This document shows positions 1 through 8,194 of a DNA stretch of 64,000 nt, one piece after another. The stretch is from JACCZX01 sp963829995 (lineage in GTDB: Bacteria; Pseudomonadota; Gammaproteobacteria; Burkholderiales; Burkholderiaceae_F). Each line of letters begins with the position of its first letter. Positions within the stretch are counted from its first letter, which is position 1. Where the stretch lies: assembly GCA_963829995.1 (NCBI GenBank), contig CAWHKW010000024.1:1-64000 (forward strand), written 5' to 3'. Under the pieces are notes generated by a model. It was not told the DNA's origin. It did not search any database and saw nothing but the letters and a program-made list of their open reading frames with translations. Position numbers and translations under genes: made by a program.

Positions 1-39
1 GCACCGATCACGATCAAGACCGCCCGCATCGTCAAGTAA
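1..39 (+). CDS. C-terminal end of an upstream gene, probably a cyclophilin-type peptidyl-prolyl isomerase
   Basis: Twelve codons are open from the window edge and end in TAA at 37-39, reading APITIKTARIVK. This ending resembles the C-terminal strand of periplasmic cyclophilins (PpiA type), and ppiA directly upstream of ppiB is usual in Burkholderiales. The gap to ppiB is 24 bases. The fragment is too short to identify by itself; the assignment is an inference from context and tail resemblance. Confidence 0.5.
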   Translation, partial: APITIKTARIVK

Positions 40-63
40 CCGTAATCCATTGCAGGAGCAACA

Positions 64-555
64 ATGGTTCGTCTGTACACCAACTACGGCCCGATAACGA
101 TCGAGCTCGACCACGAGCGCGCACCGAAATCGGCGGCGAATTTTGAAAGCTACGTGCGCAACGGGTTCTATGACGGCACGTTGTTTCATCGCGTGATCAA
201 CGGCTTCATGATCCAGGGCGGCGGCTTCGAGCCCGGAATGCGGCAGAAGACCGCCGAAGACCCGATCGAGAACGAAGCTCGCAACGGGCTGCGCAACACC
301 AAGTACACGGTTGCTATGGCGCGCACCGGCGACCCGCATTCGGCGTCGTCGCAATTCTTCATCAACGTGGCCGACAACGAATTCCTCAACCACACGGCGC
401 CGACGCCGCAGGGCTGGGGCTACTGTGTGTTCGGCAAGGTCATCGAGGGCACCGAGACGGTCGACAAGATCAAGGTGATGCGCACCGGCCGCCATGGCTC
501 GCATCAGGACGTGCCCGAAGTCAATGTGCTGGTCGAGCGCGCCGAAATCATTTGA
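64..555 (+). CDS. ppiB: cytoplasmic peptidyl-prolyl cis-trans isomerase B (cyclophilin)
   Basis: A 163-residue cyclophilin that catalyses cis-trans isomerisation of Xaa-Pro bonds during protein folding. The family core is visible: FHRVINGFMIQGG near residue 41, MARTGDPHSASSQFFINV near residue 84 and a VFGKVIEG stretch near residue 124. The length is that of bacterial PpiB and no signal peptide is present, so it should be cytoplasmic. The ATG at 64 has AGGAG at 54-58, five bases upstream. It probably shares a transcript with the gene ending at 39, and lpxH follows after a long palindromic gap. Confidence 0.94.
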   Translation: MVRLYTNYGPITIELDHERAPKSAANFESYVRNGFYDGTLFHRVINGFMIQGGGFEPGMRQKTAEDPIENEARNGLRNTKYTVAMARTGDPHSASSQFFINVADNEFLNHTAPTPQGWGYCVFGKVIEGTETVDKIKVMRTGRHGSHQDVPEVNVLVERAEII

Positions 556-678
556 AAGCCATCTCCAAAACTACTGCGCGCTCCGATCTTGCCGCTGCGG
601 TGCTCGCCGTAGCATCCGTACGGGTGCGCTCCTCGCGGCAACCTCGGGGCCGCTCGCTACGTTTTTGAGATGGCTTTT
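553..678. repeat. long imperfect palindrome filling the ppiB-lpxH gap
   Basis: Arms at 555-571 and 661-677 are reverse complements with one mismatch in 17. Further inside, TTGCCGC (589-595) pairs with GCGGCAA (635-641), and the centre contains CCGTACGG (616-623). The structure begins in the ppiB stop codon and its right arm contains the lpxH ATG at 670, so an mRNA would fold into one long hairpin. It looks like a REP-type intergenic element; no second copy of these arms was noticed in the window. Confidence 0.75.
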
Positions 679-1467
679 AGCCTAATAGATCCGCCGCCCG
701 CGCTGGCGGTCACGCAATCGATCGAGCCGCTGGTCGATCCGATCTTCATTTCCGACTTGCATCTGGCGCCCGAACGCCCAGCGACGCTGGAACGCTTCTT
801 TCGTTTCATGCAGGCCGACGCTCCGCGGCACCGTGAGCTCGTGATCCTGGGAGACCTGTTTGAATTCTGGATCGGCGACGATGCTTCGCCTCCCGCGCAG
901 CCGGTGATCGACGCGCTGGCGCGAGCCTCGAGCGCCGGACAACGCGTGTTCCTGATGCACGGCAATCGCGATCCGTTGCTGGGTCACGATTTCGCAGTTG
1001 CGGCCGGCGCAACGCTGCTGGCTGATCCGATCATCGCCGAAGTTGCGGGCACGACCACGTTGCTGTCGCACGGCGATGCGTGGTGCACACGCGACGTCGC
1101 CTATCAGCAGTTTCGCGCGATGGTGAGAAACCCCGATTTCCAGCGCGGATTCCTGGCGAAAACAGTGGCCGAACGGATCGCGGTCGCGAAAAGTGCACGC
1201 ATGGCGAGCGACGCCGCAAAGTCGATCAAGGCAATGGACATCATGGACGTCACGCCGGAGGCGATCGGTGTCGCTCTGAGGGACGCGGGCGTCCGACGCA
1301 TCATTCACGGCCACACGCATCGCCCGGCCGCTCATGTGGTCGACCTCGATGGTGCAAGCGCTGAGCGTTGGGTTTTGCCCGACTGGGATCTGGACGACTC
1401 CGAGCCGCGCGGTGGCTTTCTCGACTTTGTCGATGGCCGGCCGCGGCTGGTGTTTTTCGACGACTAG
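670..1467 (+). CDS. lpxH: UDP-2,3-diacylglucosamine diphosphatase (lipid A synthesis)
   Basis: Calcineurin-like metallophosphatase that hydrolyses UDP-2,3-diacylglucosamine to lipid X and UMP in lipid A synthesis, acting peripherally at the inner membrane. All metal-site blocks are present in order: ISDLHLAPERP near residue 27, ILGDLFEFWIGDD near 59, MHGNRD near 96, LSHGDAWC near 133 and HGHTHRP near 214. It has 265 residues, slightly longer than E. coli LpxH because of about 20 extra N-terminal residues. The ATG at 670 lies in the right arm of a palindrome and has no clear Shine-Dalgarno site; no better in-frame start is visible before the first motif. Confidence 0.92.
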   Translation: MAFSLIDPPPALAVTQSIEPLVDPIFISDLHLAPERPATLERFFRFMQADAPRHRELVILGDLFEFWIGDDASPPAQPVIDALARASSAGQRVFLMHGNRDPLLGHDFAVAAGATLLADPIIAEVAGTTTLLSHGDAWCTRDVAYQQFRAMVRNPDFQRGFLAKTVAERIAVAKSARMASDAAKSIKAMDIMDVTPEAIGVALRDAGVRRIIHGHTHRPAAHVVDLDGASAERWVLPDWDLDDSEPRGGFLDFVDGRPRLVFFDD

Positions 1468-1470
1468 CGA

Positions 1471-2229
1471 TCACTCATCGACAAGCCGATTCAACTGCGC
1501 AGCGTCGACTTTTGGCACTTCGGCGGTCACGTCATCGAGCGAAATTCCGCTGCGTTCAAGCGCCGCCACTAATCGCTCTATCTCACGCTGCTGCGCGGCC
1601 GCGTGATCGATCAAGCCGTGCAGTGCCTTGGTCAGCGGATCGTCTCCTTCCTGCGTAATCCCGTAAGCCGAAAACCCCATCGCGTTGGCCGCCTCTTCAC
1701 GCTGCGCCTCGGTTTCCTTGTGCAGGATGCGCGCCGGATTGCCGACCGCGGTGGCGCCCGCCGGCACCTCCTTCACCACGACCGCGTTCGAACCGATGCG
1801 CGCACGGTCGCCGACTGTAAATCCGCCCAGCACCTTCGCACCCGCGCCGACGATAACGTCGCGTCCGAGCGTCGGATGCCGCTTTGCCCCTTTCATCGTC
1901 GATGTTCCGCCCAGCGTCACGCCTTGATAGATCGTCGAGCCATCGCCGATCACCGCGGTTTCTCCGATCACGATGCCCATGCCGTGATCGATGAAGACGA
2001 AGCGGCCGATCTGCGCGCCGGGGTGAATCTCAATGCCGGTGAAAAAACGATTGAGGTGCGAAATGAAACGCCCGAGCCACGTGAAGCCGCTTCGCCAGCA
2101 GCCGTGCGCAAGACGGTGCATCCACAGCGCGTGCACGCCCGGATAGCACGTCAAGACTTCCCAGCCCGAACGCGCCGCGGGGTCGCGCTGCAAGATGCAA
2201 TCGATGTCTTCGCGTAGCTGGGTAAACAT
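1471..2229 (-). CDS. cysE: serine O-acetyltransferase
   Basis: Transfers acetyl from acetyl-CoA to L-serine, giving O-acetylserine, the first committed step of cysteine synthesis. The protein (252 residues) has an alpha-helical N-terminus, then the left-handed beta-helix of hexapeptide repeats, from IEIHPGAQIGRFVFIDHG near residue 67 through VIGETAVIGDGSTIYQGV to VGNPARI. The start MFTQLREDID at 2229 fits the family; the reading frame is open further upstream but that part is not conserved. There is no Shine-Dalgarno site, and a TACAAT box sits so that transcription could begin at the ATG itself. The stop lies three bases from that of lpxH, which is convergent. Confidence 0.93.
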   Translation of the reverse strand: MFTQLREDIDCILQRDPAARSGWEVLTCYPGVHALWMHRLAHGCWRSGFTWLGRFISHLNRFFTGIEIHPGAQIGRFVFIDHGMGIVIGETAVIGDGSTIYQGVTLGGTSTMKGAKRHPTLGRDVIVGAGAKVLGGFTVGDRARIGSNAVVVKEVPAGATAVGNPARILHKETEAQREEAANAMGFSAYGITQEGDDPLTKALHGLIDHAAAQQREIERLVAALERSGISLDDVTAEVPKVDAAQLNRLVDE

Positions 2230-2235
2230 CGAACG

Positions 2236-2241
2236 ATTGTA
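2236..2241 (-). promoter_or_regulatory. candidate -10 box of cysE (possible leaderless transcript)
   Basis: On the minus strand TACAAT ends six bases before the cysE ATG at 2229, so a start seven bases downstream of the -10 would fall on the A of ATG. No Shine-Dalgarno site precedes the ATG. No good -35 hexamer is visible at 16-18 bases, so this rests on spacing and the box alone. Confidence 0.4.
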
Positions 2242-2242
2242 G

Positions 2243-3019
2243 CTAGCGGACTTTCTTGCGTCCCGCGCGCTCGCTGCGCGACTCGATGATCGCCGCGCTG
2301 ATGCCGCGCAAGACATCGAGCTCGGTCTGCGTCGGGCGCGCCCGATTGAACAGCCGCCGCAGTCGCGCCATCAAGCGCTTGGGCTCGGCGGGGTCGAGGT
2401 AACCGATCGCCACCAACGCCTCTTCGAGATGCGCATACAAGCCTTCGAGTGCGTCGACACTGGCCGGCGCCTCGTCATCGGTAAAGCGCGTTTGTTCAGG
2501 CTGAACGTCCGCGTCGCCTCTCAGCGCAAGCTGGCACTCATAGGCGGTCACCTGTACCGCTTGCGCCAGATTCAATGACGAAAATTCCGCGCTGGCCGGA
2601 ATCGCGCAGCAGAACTGACAACGCTCAACATCTTCATTCCGAAGCCCGTCACGCTCGGTGCCGAATACGAAAGCGATGTCGCCCTCGGCGCGCGCAGTCA
2701 AGGTTTCCGCAGTCAACAACGCTGCGCGTCGCAGGTCGATCAGCGTCGGTCCGAACTGCCGGTCATATCCGGTCATTGCGAAAGCAGTCGTGACGCCGGC
2801 TAACGCTTCCGCCAGTGTCGAACAGCTCTCGCTGGCCAGCAGCACATCGATGCCGCCGGTTGCCAATGCCACCGCCTCAGGTTGATCGCGATAGTCGGCA
2901 AGACGCGGGTTCACGACCGTCAGTCGTTGAAACCCCATCGTCTTCAAAGCCCGCGCCGCCGCTCCGATGTTGCCGGGATGGCTGGGGGCCACAAGCACGA
3001 AGCGGATGCGGTCGAACAC
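2243..3019 (-). CDS. trmJ: tRNA (cytidine/uridine-32) 2'-O-methyltransferase
   Basis: SPOUT-class methyltransferase that methylates the ribose of nucleotide 32 in the anticodon loop of certain tRNAs. The 258 residues show the N-terminal family start FVLVAPSHPGNIGAAARA (residues 8-25), the knot motifs FVFGTERDGLRNEDV near 117 and SLNLAQAVQV near 147, and a C-terminal helical extension. The start is GTG at 3019. It is divergent from suhB, with 84 bases between them, and cysE follows after 13 bases, so the two could be co-transcribed although cysE may have its own promoter. Confidence 0.92.
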   Translation of the reverse strand: MFDRIRFVLVAPSHPGNIGAAARALKTMGFQRLTVVNPRLADYRDQPEAVALATGGIDVLLASESCSTLAEALAGVTTAFAMTGYDRQFGPTLIDLRRAALLTAETLTARAEGDIAFVFGTERDGLRNEDVERCQFCCAIPASAEFSSLNLAQAVQVTAYECQLALRGDADVQPEQTRFTDDEAPASVDALEGLYAHLEEALVAIGYLDPAEPKRLMARLRRLFNRARPTQTELDVLRGISAAIIESRSERAGRKKVR

Positions 3020-3103
3020 GTGATGAGAAGGAGTTGGACGGTCGATGCACTAAACTGCGCGCTCAGTCTAATCGCCGCTCGCCTCTCATGAGCGCGCTCC
3101 TTC

Positions 3104-3898
3104 ATGCACCCAATGCTCAACACGGCCATCAAGGCCGCACGCAAGGCCGGTTCGATCATTAATCGCGCCAGCCTCGATCTGGATTTAATCCGCGTTTCGA
3201 ACAAGGGTCGCAGCGATTTCGTCACCGAGGTCGACAAGGCAGCCGAGCAGGCGATTCTCGAAATAGTGTCGAAGGCGTATCCGGACCACGCGATCCTCGC
3301 AGAAGAATCCGGCGCTTCCGGAAAGTCCGAATACACGTGGATCATCGACCCGCTCGACGGCACCACGAACTTCATTCACGGCTTTCCGCAGTACGCCGTA
3401 TCGATTGCGCTCAGACATCGCGAGCACGTGACGCAGGCGGTCGTCTTCGACCCGACGCGTAACGAGCTGTTTACTGCGACGCGTGGCCGCGGCGCCTTCA
3501 TGAACGAGCGAAGACTGCGCGTTTCGAAGCGCGAACGGTTGGCCGACTGCCTGATCGGCACCGGCTTTCCGTTCCGTTCCCTCGAACATCTGGAAGAGTA
3601 CGTGCAGATGTTCAAGAGCATCACCGAAGCCACGTGCGGCATCCGCCGCCCCGGCGCCGCCGCACTGGACCTTGCCTACGTCGCTGCCGGCCGCCTCGAC
3701 GGTTTCTGGGAAATGGGATTGTCGCCATGGGACATGGCAGCTGGCGGCCTGTTGATCCTCGAAGCGGGTGGCCTCGTTTCCAATTTCGAAGGCGATCCCG
3801 GCTTCATGGAAGACGGCCGCATCGTCTGCGCGTCACCGAAGATTTTTCCGCAGCTCCTGAAGCTGGTCGGCGACGTGCATCGGCAGTACACGAAATAG
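3104..3898 (+). CDS. suhB: inositol-1-monophosphatase / SuhB
   Basis: Mg-dependent phosphatase of the inositol monophosphatase family; in E. coli SuhB also takes part in rRNA antitermination. The metal-site blocks are visible: LAEESG near residue 65, DPLDGTTNFIHGFPQ near 86 and SPWDMAAGGLLILEAGG near 207. The length of 264 residues is normal. The ATG at 3104 is chosen because the MHPMLNTA start is typical of betaproteobacterial SuhB; a second ATG at 3113 is possible. About 1.1 kb of non-housekeeping DNA separates it from mutS. Confidence 0.94.
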   Translation: MHPMLNTAIKAARKAGSIINRASLDLDLIRVSNKGRSDFVTEVDKAAEQAILEIVSKAYPDHAILAEESGASGKSEYTWIIDPLDGTTNFIHGFPQYAVSIALRHREHVTQAVVFDPTRNELFTATRGRGAFMNERRLRVSKRERLADCLIGTGFPFRSLEHLEEYVQMFKSITEATCGIRRPGAAALDLAYVAAGRLDGFWEMGLSPWDMAAGGLLILEAGGLVSNFEGDPGFMEDGRIVCASPKIFPQLLKLVGDVHRQYTK

Positions 3899-4041
3899 CC
3901 AGCCACTCACCGGTCGCGCATGAACGCCACCGATCTCGCGCGTTGCGCGAATGGGCGTCCTGCATGTGCGTGCCTGGTAGAGCTGATTACTCATGCAACG
4001 AGAGTATTCCGTAAAGAGGGTGCCGTTCCAATAGCACTTAC

Positions 4042-4155
4042 TCAAAGCGTCCTCAACTCGTTTGATGGAGAATTCCGCAGGTCCTGCTTCTGCGCTTCAA
4101 CATGGGTAATGTCTTCGTTTGCTGAACCCTGCGTCTTTTTAGTGTCGTTAGTCAT
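4042..4155 (-). CDS. 37-residue hydrophilic small protein, unknown function
   Basis: A short ORF begins with ATG at 4155, preceded by a perfect AAGGAGG (4161-4167) with five bases of spacing, the strongest ribosome binding site in this gap. The product starts MTNDTKKTQGSANEDITHVE and ends SNELRTL; it is hydrophilic, rich in Asn, Thr, Lys and Glu, with no membrane segment and no recognised domain. Codon use is less GC-biased than the neighbours, which suggests foreign origin. It sits alone between suhB and the recombinase relic. I do not recognise it; the case rests on the start signal and compact frame. Confidence 0.5.
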   Translation of the reverse strand: MTNDTKKTQGSANEDITHVEAQKQDLRNSPSNELRTL

Positions 4156-4224
4156 CGCACCCTCCTTGTTTATCTGCCGAACATCAATCTTGTCAGTCTA
4201 CGCACCTGAAGCCGTGCAGACGGA

Positions 4225-4257
4225 GCCTAGCGAGCGAGCGAAGCGAGGGAGCTAGGC
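4225..4257. repeat. hairpin in the suhB-mutS gap
   Basis: GCCTAGC (4225-4231) and GCTAGGC (4251-4257) are perfect inverted arms around a purine-rich GAGCGA-type loop. No T tract follows on either strand, so it is not a standard terminator. It lies just upstream of the small ORF's start region and may be part of inserted DNA. Confidence 0.5.
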
Positions 4258-4471
4258 GAGTCAGCAAACCGATGTCTCGACGAGTCCCCTCCACCCAAAA
4301 AGAGAAGGGCGACTCATCGCCGCCCCTTCTGCCTTGCCTGCCAGTCCAAGCCTTGCCAGCCCAAGCACCGAGACTCCATTCCTTGCCTTGCTTGCCGAAC
4401 AAAGAGTGCGCCGCCAAGGTGCCGGCGAAGTGTAGTCCGGTCGGACCGAGCGACGGTAGAACTCTCGGCTA

Positions 4472-4533
4472 GGCCAGTACGTCATGGCCAGTGGTTCGTC
4501 GGATTGGCCAGTCAGCGGTGTCGGATGGCCAGT
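4472..4533 (+). repeat. four spaced copies of GGCCAGT
   Basis: GGCCAGT occurs at 4472, 4486, 4506 and 4527, with ATGGCCAGTGG at the second and fourth copy. Spacing is irregular (14, 20 and 21 bases). The segment has no convincing coding frame and lies between the hairpin and the recombinase relic. From 4258 to 4470 I see only CCTTGCC-rich sequence and no gene. Confidence 0.45.
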
Positions 4534-4659
4534 GGAGCCGCCCGAGGCCGTCGGCATGTGCTCTGGTCGTATTGAGCGTGCCGATTCGCCTTGGTCGTGC
4601 TGGTGATCGTCTCCCGCGCTGTGGTGGTCACACCCACTCTTCGGAAAGAAAGGTCGGTC

Positions 4660-5032
4660 CGGCCATCAGTGTCGCTTCGCGCCAGCAGAAGACTGGCAAG
4701 CTGCTCATCGTGGAGATGACGCCGCAGTTGCACGAGACCATCGCCGAAGCGCGCCAGTTGCTAAGGTGCGGGGCTTCTACCTGATCGCACAGCGCACGGC
4801 AAGCCGTACTCGTACAAGGGCATGGCAGACGCGTTCCGCCGTGCAGCGACCAAGGCGGGGATCAAGGACGCACGACCGAATGACCTGCGTGCAAAGTCGG
4901 GCACCGATGCAGACGAACAGGGAATTCAGTGCCACGAATCTGCTCGGCCATGATGACGCGCGTACAACGCAGACCTATCTGCGCAACCGCAAAGCGAAGG
5001 TCGTGGCGGGTCCTAAACTGGCCACATCTTAG
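4660..5032 (+). pseudogene. decayed tyrosine recombinase (phage-type integrase), C-terminal catalytic part only
   Basis: Integrase-like peptides appear in changing frames: SRQQKTGKLLIVEMTPQLHE (frame of 4491), GFYLIAQR (frame of 4766), HGKPYSYKGMADAFRRAATK then NDLRAKSGTDADE (frame of 4795), and NLLGHDDARTTQTYLRNRK ending in TAG at 5030-5032. These fit the C-terminal catalytic domain: the NDLR arginine, the LGH histidine and the TYLR tyrosine are all recognisable. At least three frame changes are needed, and the N-terminal half is missing or unrecognisable, so this is a relic rather than an active enzyme. It ends nine bases before the mutS reading frame, marking an old insertion at the mutS 5' side. 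Confidence 0.75.
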
Positions 5033-5040
5033 ACAGTGCT

Positions 5041-7651
5041 TTGACGCTTAGACAAAGTGAGCAGCGAAATCAAAGAGTACACACGCCGATGATGCAGCAG
5101 TACTGGCGCATCAAGTCCGAGCATCCGAACGTGCTGCTGCTGTATCGGATGGGCGATTTCTACGAGCTCTTTTACGACGACGCCGAGCGCGGTTCGCGTC
5201 TTGTTGAATCTGACGCTGACTACCCGCGGCGCGTCGGCCGGCGTGCCGATCAAGATGGCTGGCGTACCGGTGGTATCCGTCGAGCAGTATCTCGGCAAAC
5301 TGGTGAAGCTCGGCGAAAGCGTCGCGATTTGCGAGCAGATCGGCGACCCGGCCACCAGCAAGGGGCCGGTCGAACGCAAGGTCGTGCGCGTCGTTACGCC
5401 GGGCACATTGACCGACACGTCGCTGCTGAATGAAAAATCGAATGCGTCATTGCTGGCGCTCGCACCCCCGACGCGCCGCAATGGCGCTGTCGGGTTGGCC
5501 TGGCTGACGCTGTCGTCGGGCGAATTGCGTGCGACCAGCATCCCGGCGGCGCGACTGGCGTCGGAGCTCGCGCGCATCGATCCTTCAGAGATTCTGATCG
5601 CCGAGAGCTGGAGCGACGCGCTGCATCAGTTGATCGACTCGCTGCCGTGCGCTGCGCAGTCGCGGCCCGACTGGCACTTCGACGCCGCGCGCGGTGAATC
5701 GATGCTGAAGGAGCAGCTGCAGGTTGCCGCGCTGGATGCCTTCGGAGTCGCCGATGCGCCCGAGATTCTCGCCGCATGCGCCGCGCTGCTCGATTACGCG
5801 CACTCGACGCAGGGCCGCCGGCTGCCGCACATTGCATCGCTGAAGCGCGAATCGATCTCGGATTTCATCGCGCTCGATCCGGTCACGCGTCGCAATCTGG
5901 AGATCACCGAGACGCTGCGCGGCGAGGACGGACCGACGCTGTTCAAGCTGCTTGACCATTGCGCAACGACGATGGGCAGCAGGCGCCTGCGGTATTGGCT
6001 GCACCATCCATTGCGCGACCGCGCCGTAGCCGCCGCACGCCACGAAGCCATCGAAGGGCTGCTCGGACACGCGTCTCTACGTCAGCAACTGGCGAAGGAA
6101 TTCAAGCAAGTGCCCGACGTCGAGCGCATCGCCGCGCGCATTGCGCTCCGTTCGGTTCGCCCTCGCGAATTGGTGGCATTGCGCCAAGCCTTGCCGCACG
6201 TGATCAGCACGGCGTCGCTGCTGGCCAGTGAGACGGCTTCTTTACTCACCGCACTGTGCGAGCAGCTATCTGTACCTGACGATTTGCATTCGTTGCTGAC
6301 CGACTCGCTGCTTGCCGAGCCGGCGTATGCGGTGCGCGACGGCGACGTCGTGGCCGCGGGTTTCGACGCCGAACTCGACGAACTCCGTGGGCTACGCGAT
6401 CACACCGGCCAGTTCCTCGTCGACCTCGAAGCGCGCGAGCGCGCCCGCACCGGCATCGGCAACCTGCGCGTCGAATACAACCGCGTGCACGGTTTCTATA
6501 TCGAAGTGACGCATGGCCAGACGATCAAAGTGCCCGACGACTACCGCCGCCGCCAGACACTGAAGAACGCCGAGCGCTACATCACGCCCGAGCTGAAAAC
6601 GTTTGAAGACAAGGCGCTGTCGGCCCGCGACCGGGCGCTCGCGCGCGAAAAGGTCCTTTACGAAGACATCGTGGCCAAAGCCGCGCAGCACGTAACGGAG
6701 CTACAGCGCTGCGCCGATGCGCTGGCATCGATCGATGCACTGCTCGCGCTTGCAAACCATGCCGAGCGAGCGCGCTGGGTGCGGCCGCAATTGATCGACA
6801 CCCCGCAGATCGACGTCCGCGACGCGCGTCATGCCGTAGTCGAACAGGAGTGTGAAACCTACGTGCCGAACGACTGCACGCTGCACGCGCGACGGCGCTT
6901 GTTGGTTATTACAGGCCCGAACATGGGCGGCAAGTCGACCTATATGCGCTCGATCGCGCTGATCACGCTGTTGGCCTATGCGGGCAGCTACGTTCCTGCC
7001 ACGTCCGCGACGCTGGGACCGATCGACAGCATCCAGACACGCATTGGCGCCGCCGATGACCTCGCACGCGGCCGCTCGACGTTCATGGTCGAAATGACCG
7101 AAGCAGCCGCGATCCTGAATGCCGCCACCGAATGCAGTCTGGTCCTGATGGACGAAGTCGGCCGCGGCACTTCGACCTTCGACGGCCTGGCCCTTGCCGC
7201 TTCCATCGCACGTGAGTTGGTCGAGAAAAATCGCTCGATGACATTGTTTGCGACGCACTACTTCGAGTTGACGCAATTGGCCGAACAGCACCCGGAGATC
7301 GCCAACGTTCACGTCGCCGCAGCCGAAGCGAATGGAAAAGTCGTGTTCCTGCACGCCGTCCGCGAGGGGCCGGCGAATCAAAGCTACGGTCTGGCTGTGG
7401 CGCAGCTCGCCGGCGTATCGGCGGCAGTGGTCAGACGGGCACGTTCGTTACTTGCGCAGCTCGAGGAGCGAGCGCTCGGCACCCGGCCGCAGCTGGATCT
7501 CTTTGCGCCGATACCCGAGCAATCATCGCGAGTCGCGAATCCCGGCGATCAACTGCGCGCAACATTGCAAGCGCTTGACCTCAACAGCATGTCTCCGCGC
7601 GACGCGCATATGCTGTTGGAAGAACTGCAGCGACAGTCACAGGGCGACTAA
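5041..7651 (+). CDS. mutS: DNA mismatch repair ATPase MutS, with one frameshift
   Basis: Recognises mismatches and small loops and recruits MutL. The N-terminus (HTPMMQQYWRIK, then YRMGDFYELF with the mismatch-binding Phe-X-Glu) is in the frame of 5041; from LNLTLTTRGASAG at 5201 it continues one base later. Removing one base near 5196-5203 restores a protein of about 870 residues, the usual length. Walker A GPNMGGKST, Walker B VLMDEVGRGTSTFDG and FATHYFELTQL are intact. The only start ahead of the conserved HTP is TTG at 5041, without a Shine-Dalgarno site and nine bases after the integrase relic; ATG 5089 would remove HTP. Either sequence error or genuine damage is possible. Confidence 0.88.
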
Positions 7652-8151
7652 TGCAGCGTCCTTCCCGACGGCTCGGCAACGCGCAAAAAATCCGGCAGCG
7701 CCGGCGCATCCGCTGACTCGATTTCCTCGGAAGTAGCGGCACGCACTTCCATCACTTTGATTTCAAACCGAAGCGCAAAGCCTGCGAGCGGATGGTTGCC
7801 GTCGAGCACCGCCATGCCCTCGGCAATGTCGGTAATCGTGTACACAACCGTGGACGCGCCGATGCCTGCGCCGTCTACGCGCATGCCAACTGCCGCGCCT
7901 TCGCCTAAATCTTCGACACTTACCAACGTGACCAGCTCGGGGTCGTAGTCGCCGAACGCTTCCTCGGGCTCGAGGTGAACCGACACGTCAGCGCCCTCTT
8001 CCTTGCCGCGCAACTCTTCCTCGATACGGCCAAAGATGTCGCCGTGGCCGTGCAGGTAGGTCAACTGCTCGTCCGATTTTTCGAGCAGGTTGCCTTGCGC
8101 GTCATACATCTCTACTTCGATGCTGACCAGGGTGTCGTCGTCGATCTTCAT
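7648..8151 (-). CDS. slyD: FKBP-type peptidyl-prolyl isomerase, SlyD-like
   Basis: Isomerase and chaperone of the SlyD group, 167 residues. An FKBP strand at the N-terminus is interrupted by the inserted chaperone flap (LEPEEAFGDYDPELV, near residues 61-75), and NHPLAGFALRFEIKVMEV near residue 119 closes the FKBP fold. The C-terminal tail lacks the His/Cys-rich metal-binding region of E. coli SlyD, so a nickel-delivery role is not supported. It is convergent with mutS, the stop codons overlapping by four bases, and divergent from the JmjC gene with only 43 bases between starts. Confidence 0.88.
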   Translation of the reverse strand: MKIDDDTLVSIEVEMYDAQGNLLEKSDEQLTYLHGHGDIFGRIEEELRGKEEGADVSVHLEPEEAFGDYDPELVTLVSVEDLGEGAAVGMRVDGAGIGASTVVYTITDIAEGMAVLDGNHPLAGFALRFEIKVMEVRAATSEEIESADAPALPDFLRVAEPSGRTLH

Positions 8152-8182
8152 AGCGACTTCGGATCGTAAATCATCGCCTTTC

Positions 8183-8188
8183 TATAAT
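8183..8188 (+). promoter_or_regulatory. consensus -10 box of the JmjC gene (candidate leaderless transcript)
   Basis: TATAAT at 8183-8188 is a perfect -10, and the GTG start at 8195 is exactly seven bases beyond it, where transcription would begin. There is no Shine-Dalgarno site between. A weak TTCGGA at 8158-8163 could act as -35 with 19-base spacing. Confidence 0.5.
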
Positions 8189-8194
8189 CGTTCG

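Noticed and set aside
3920..4255. 111-codon plus-strand ORF after suhB
   Set aside because: No ribosome binding site, no domain, and it overlaps a better-supported small ORF on the other strand.
4225..4257. Terminator after suhB
   Set aside because: The hairpin is 330 bases downstream and has no T tract on either strand.
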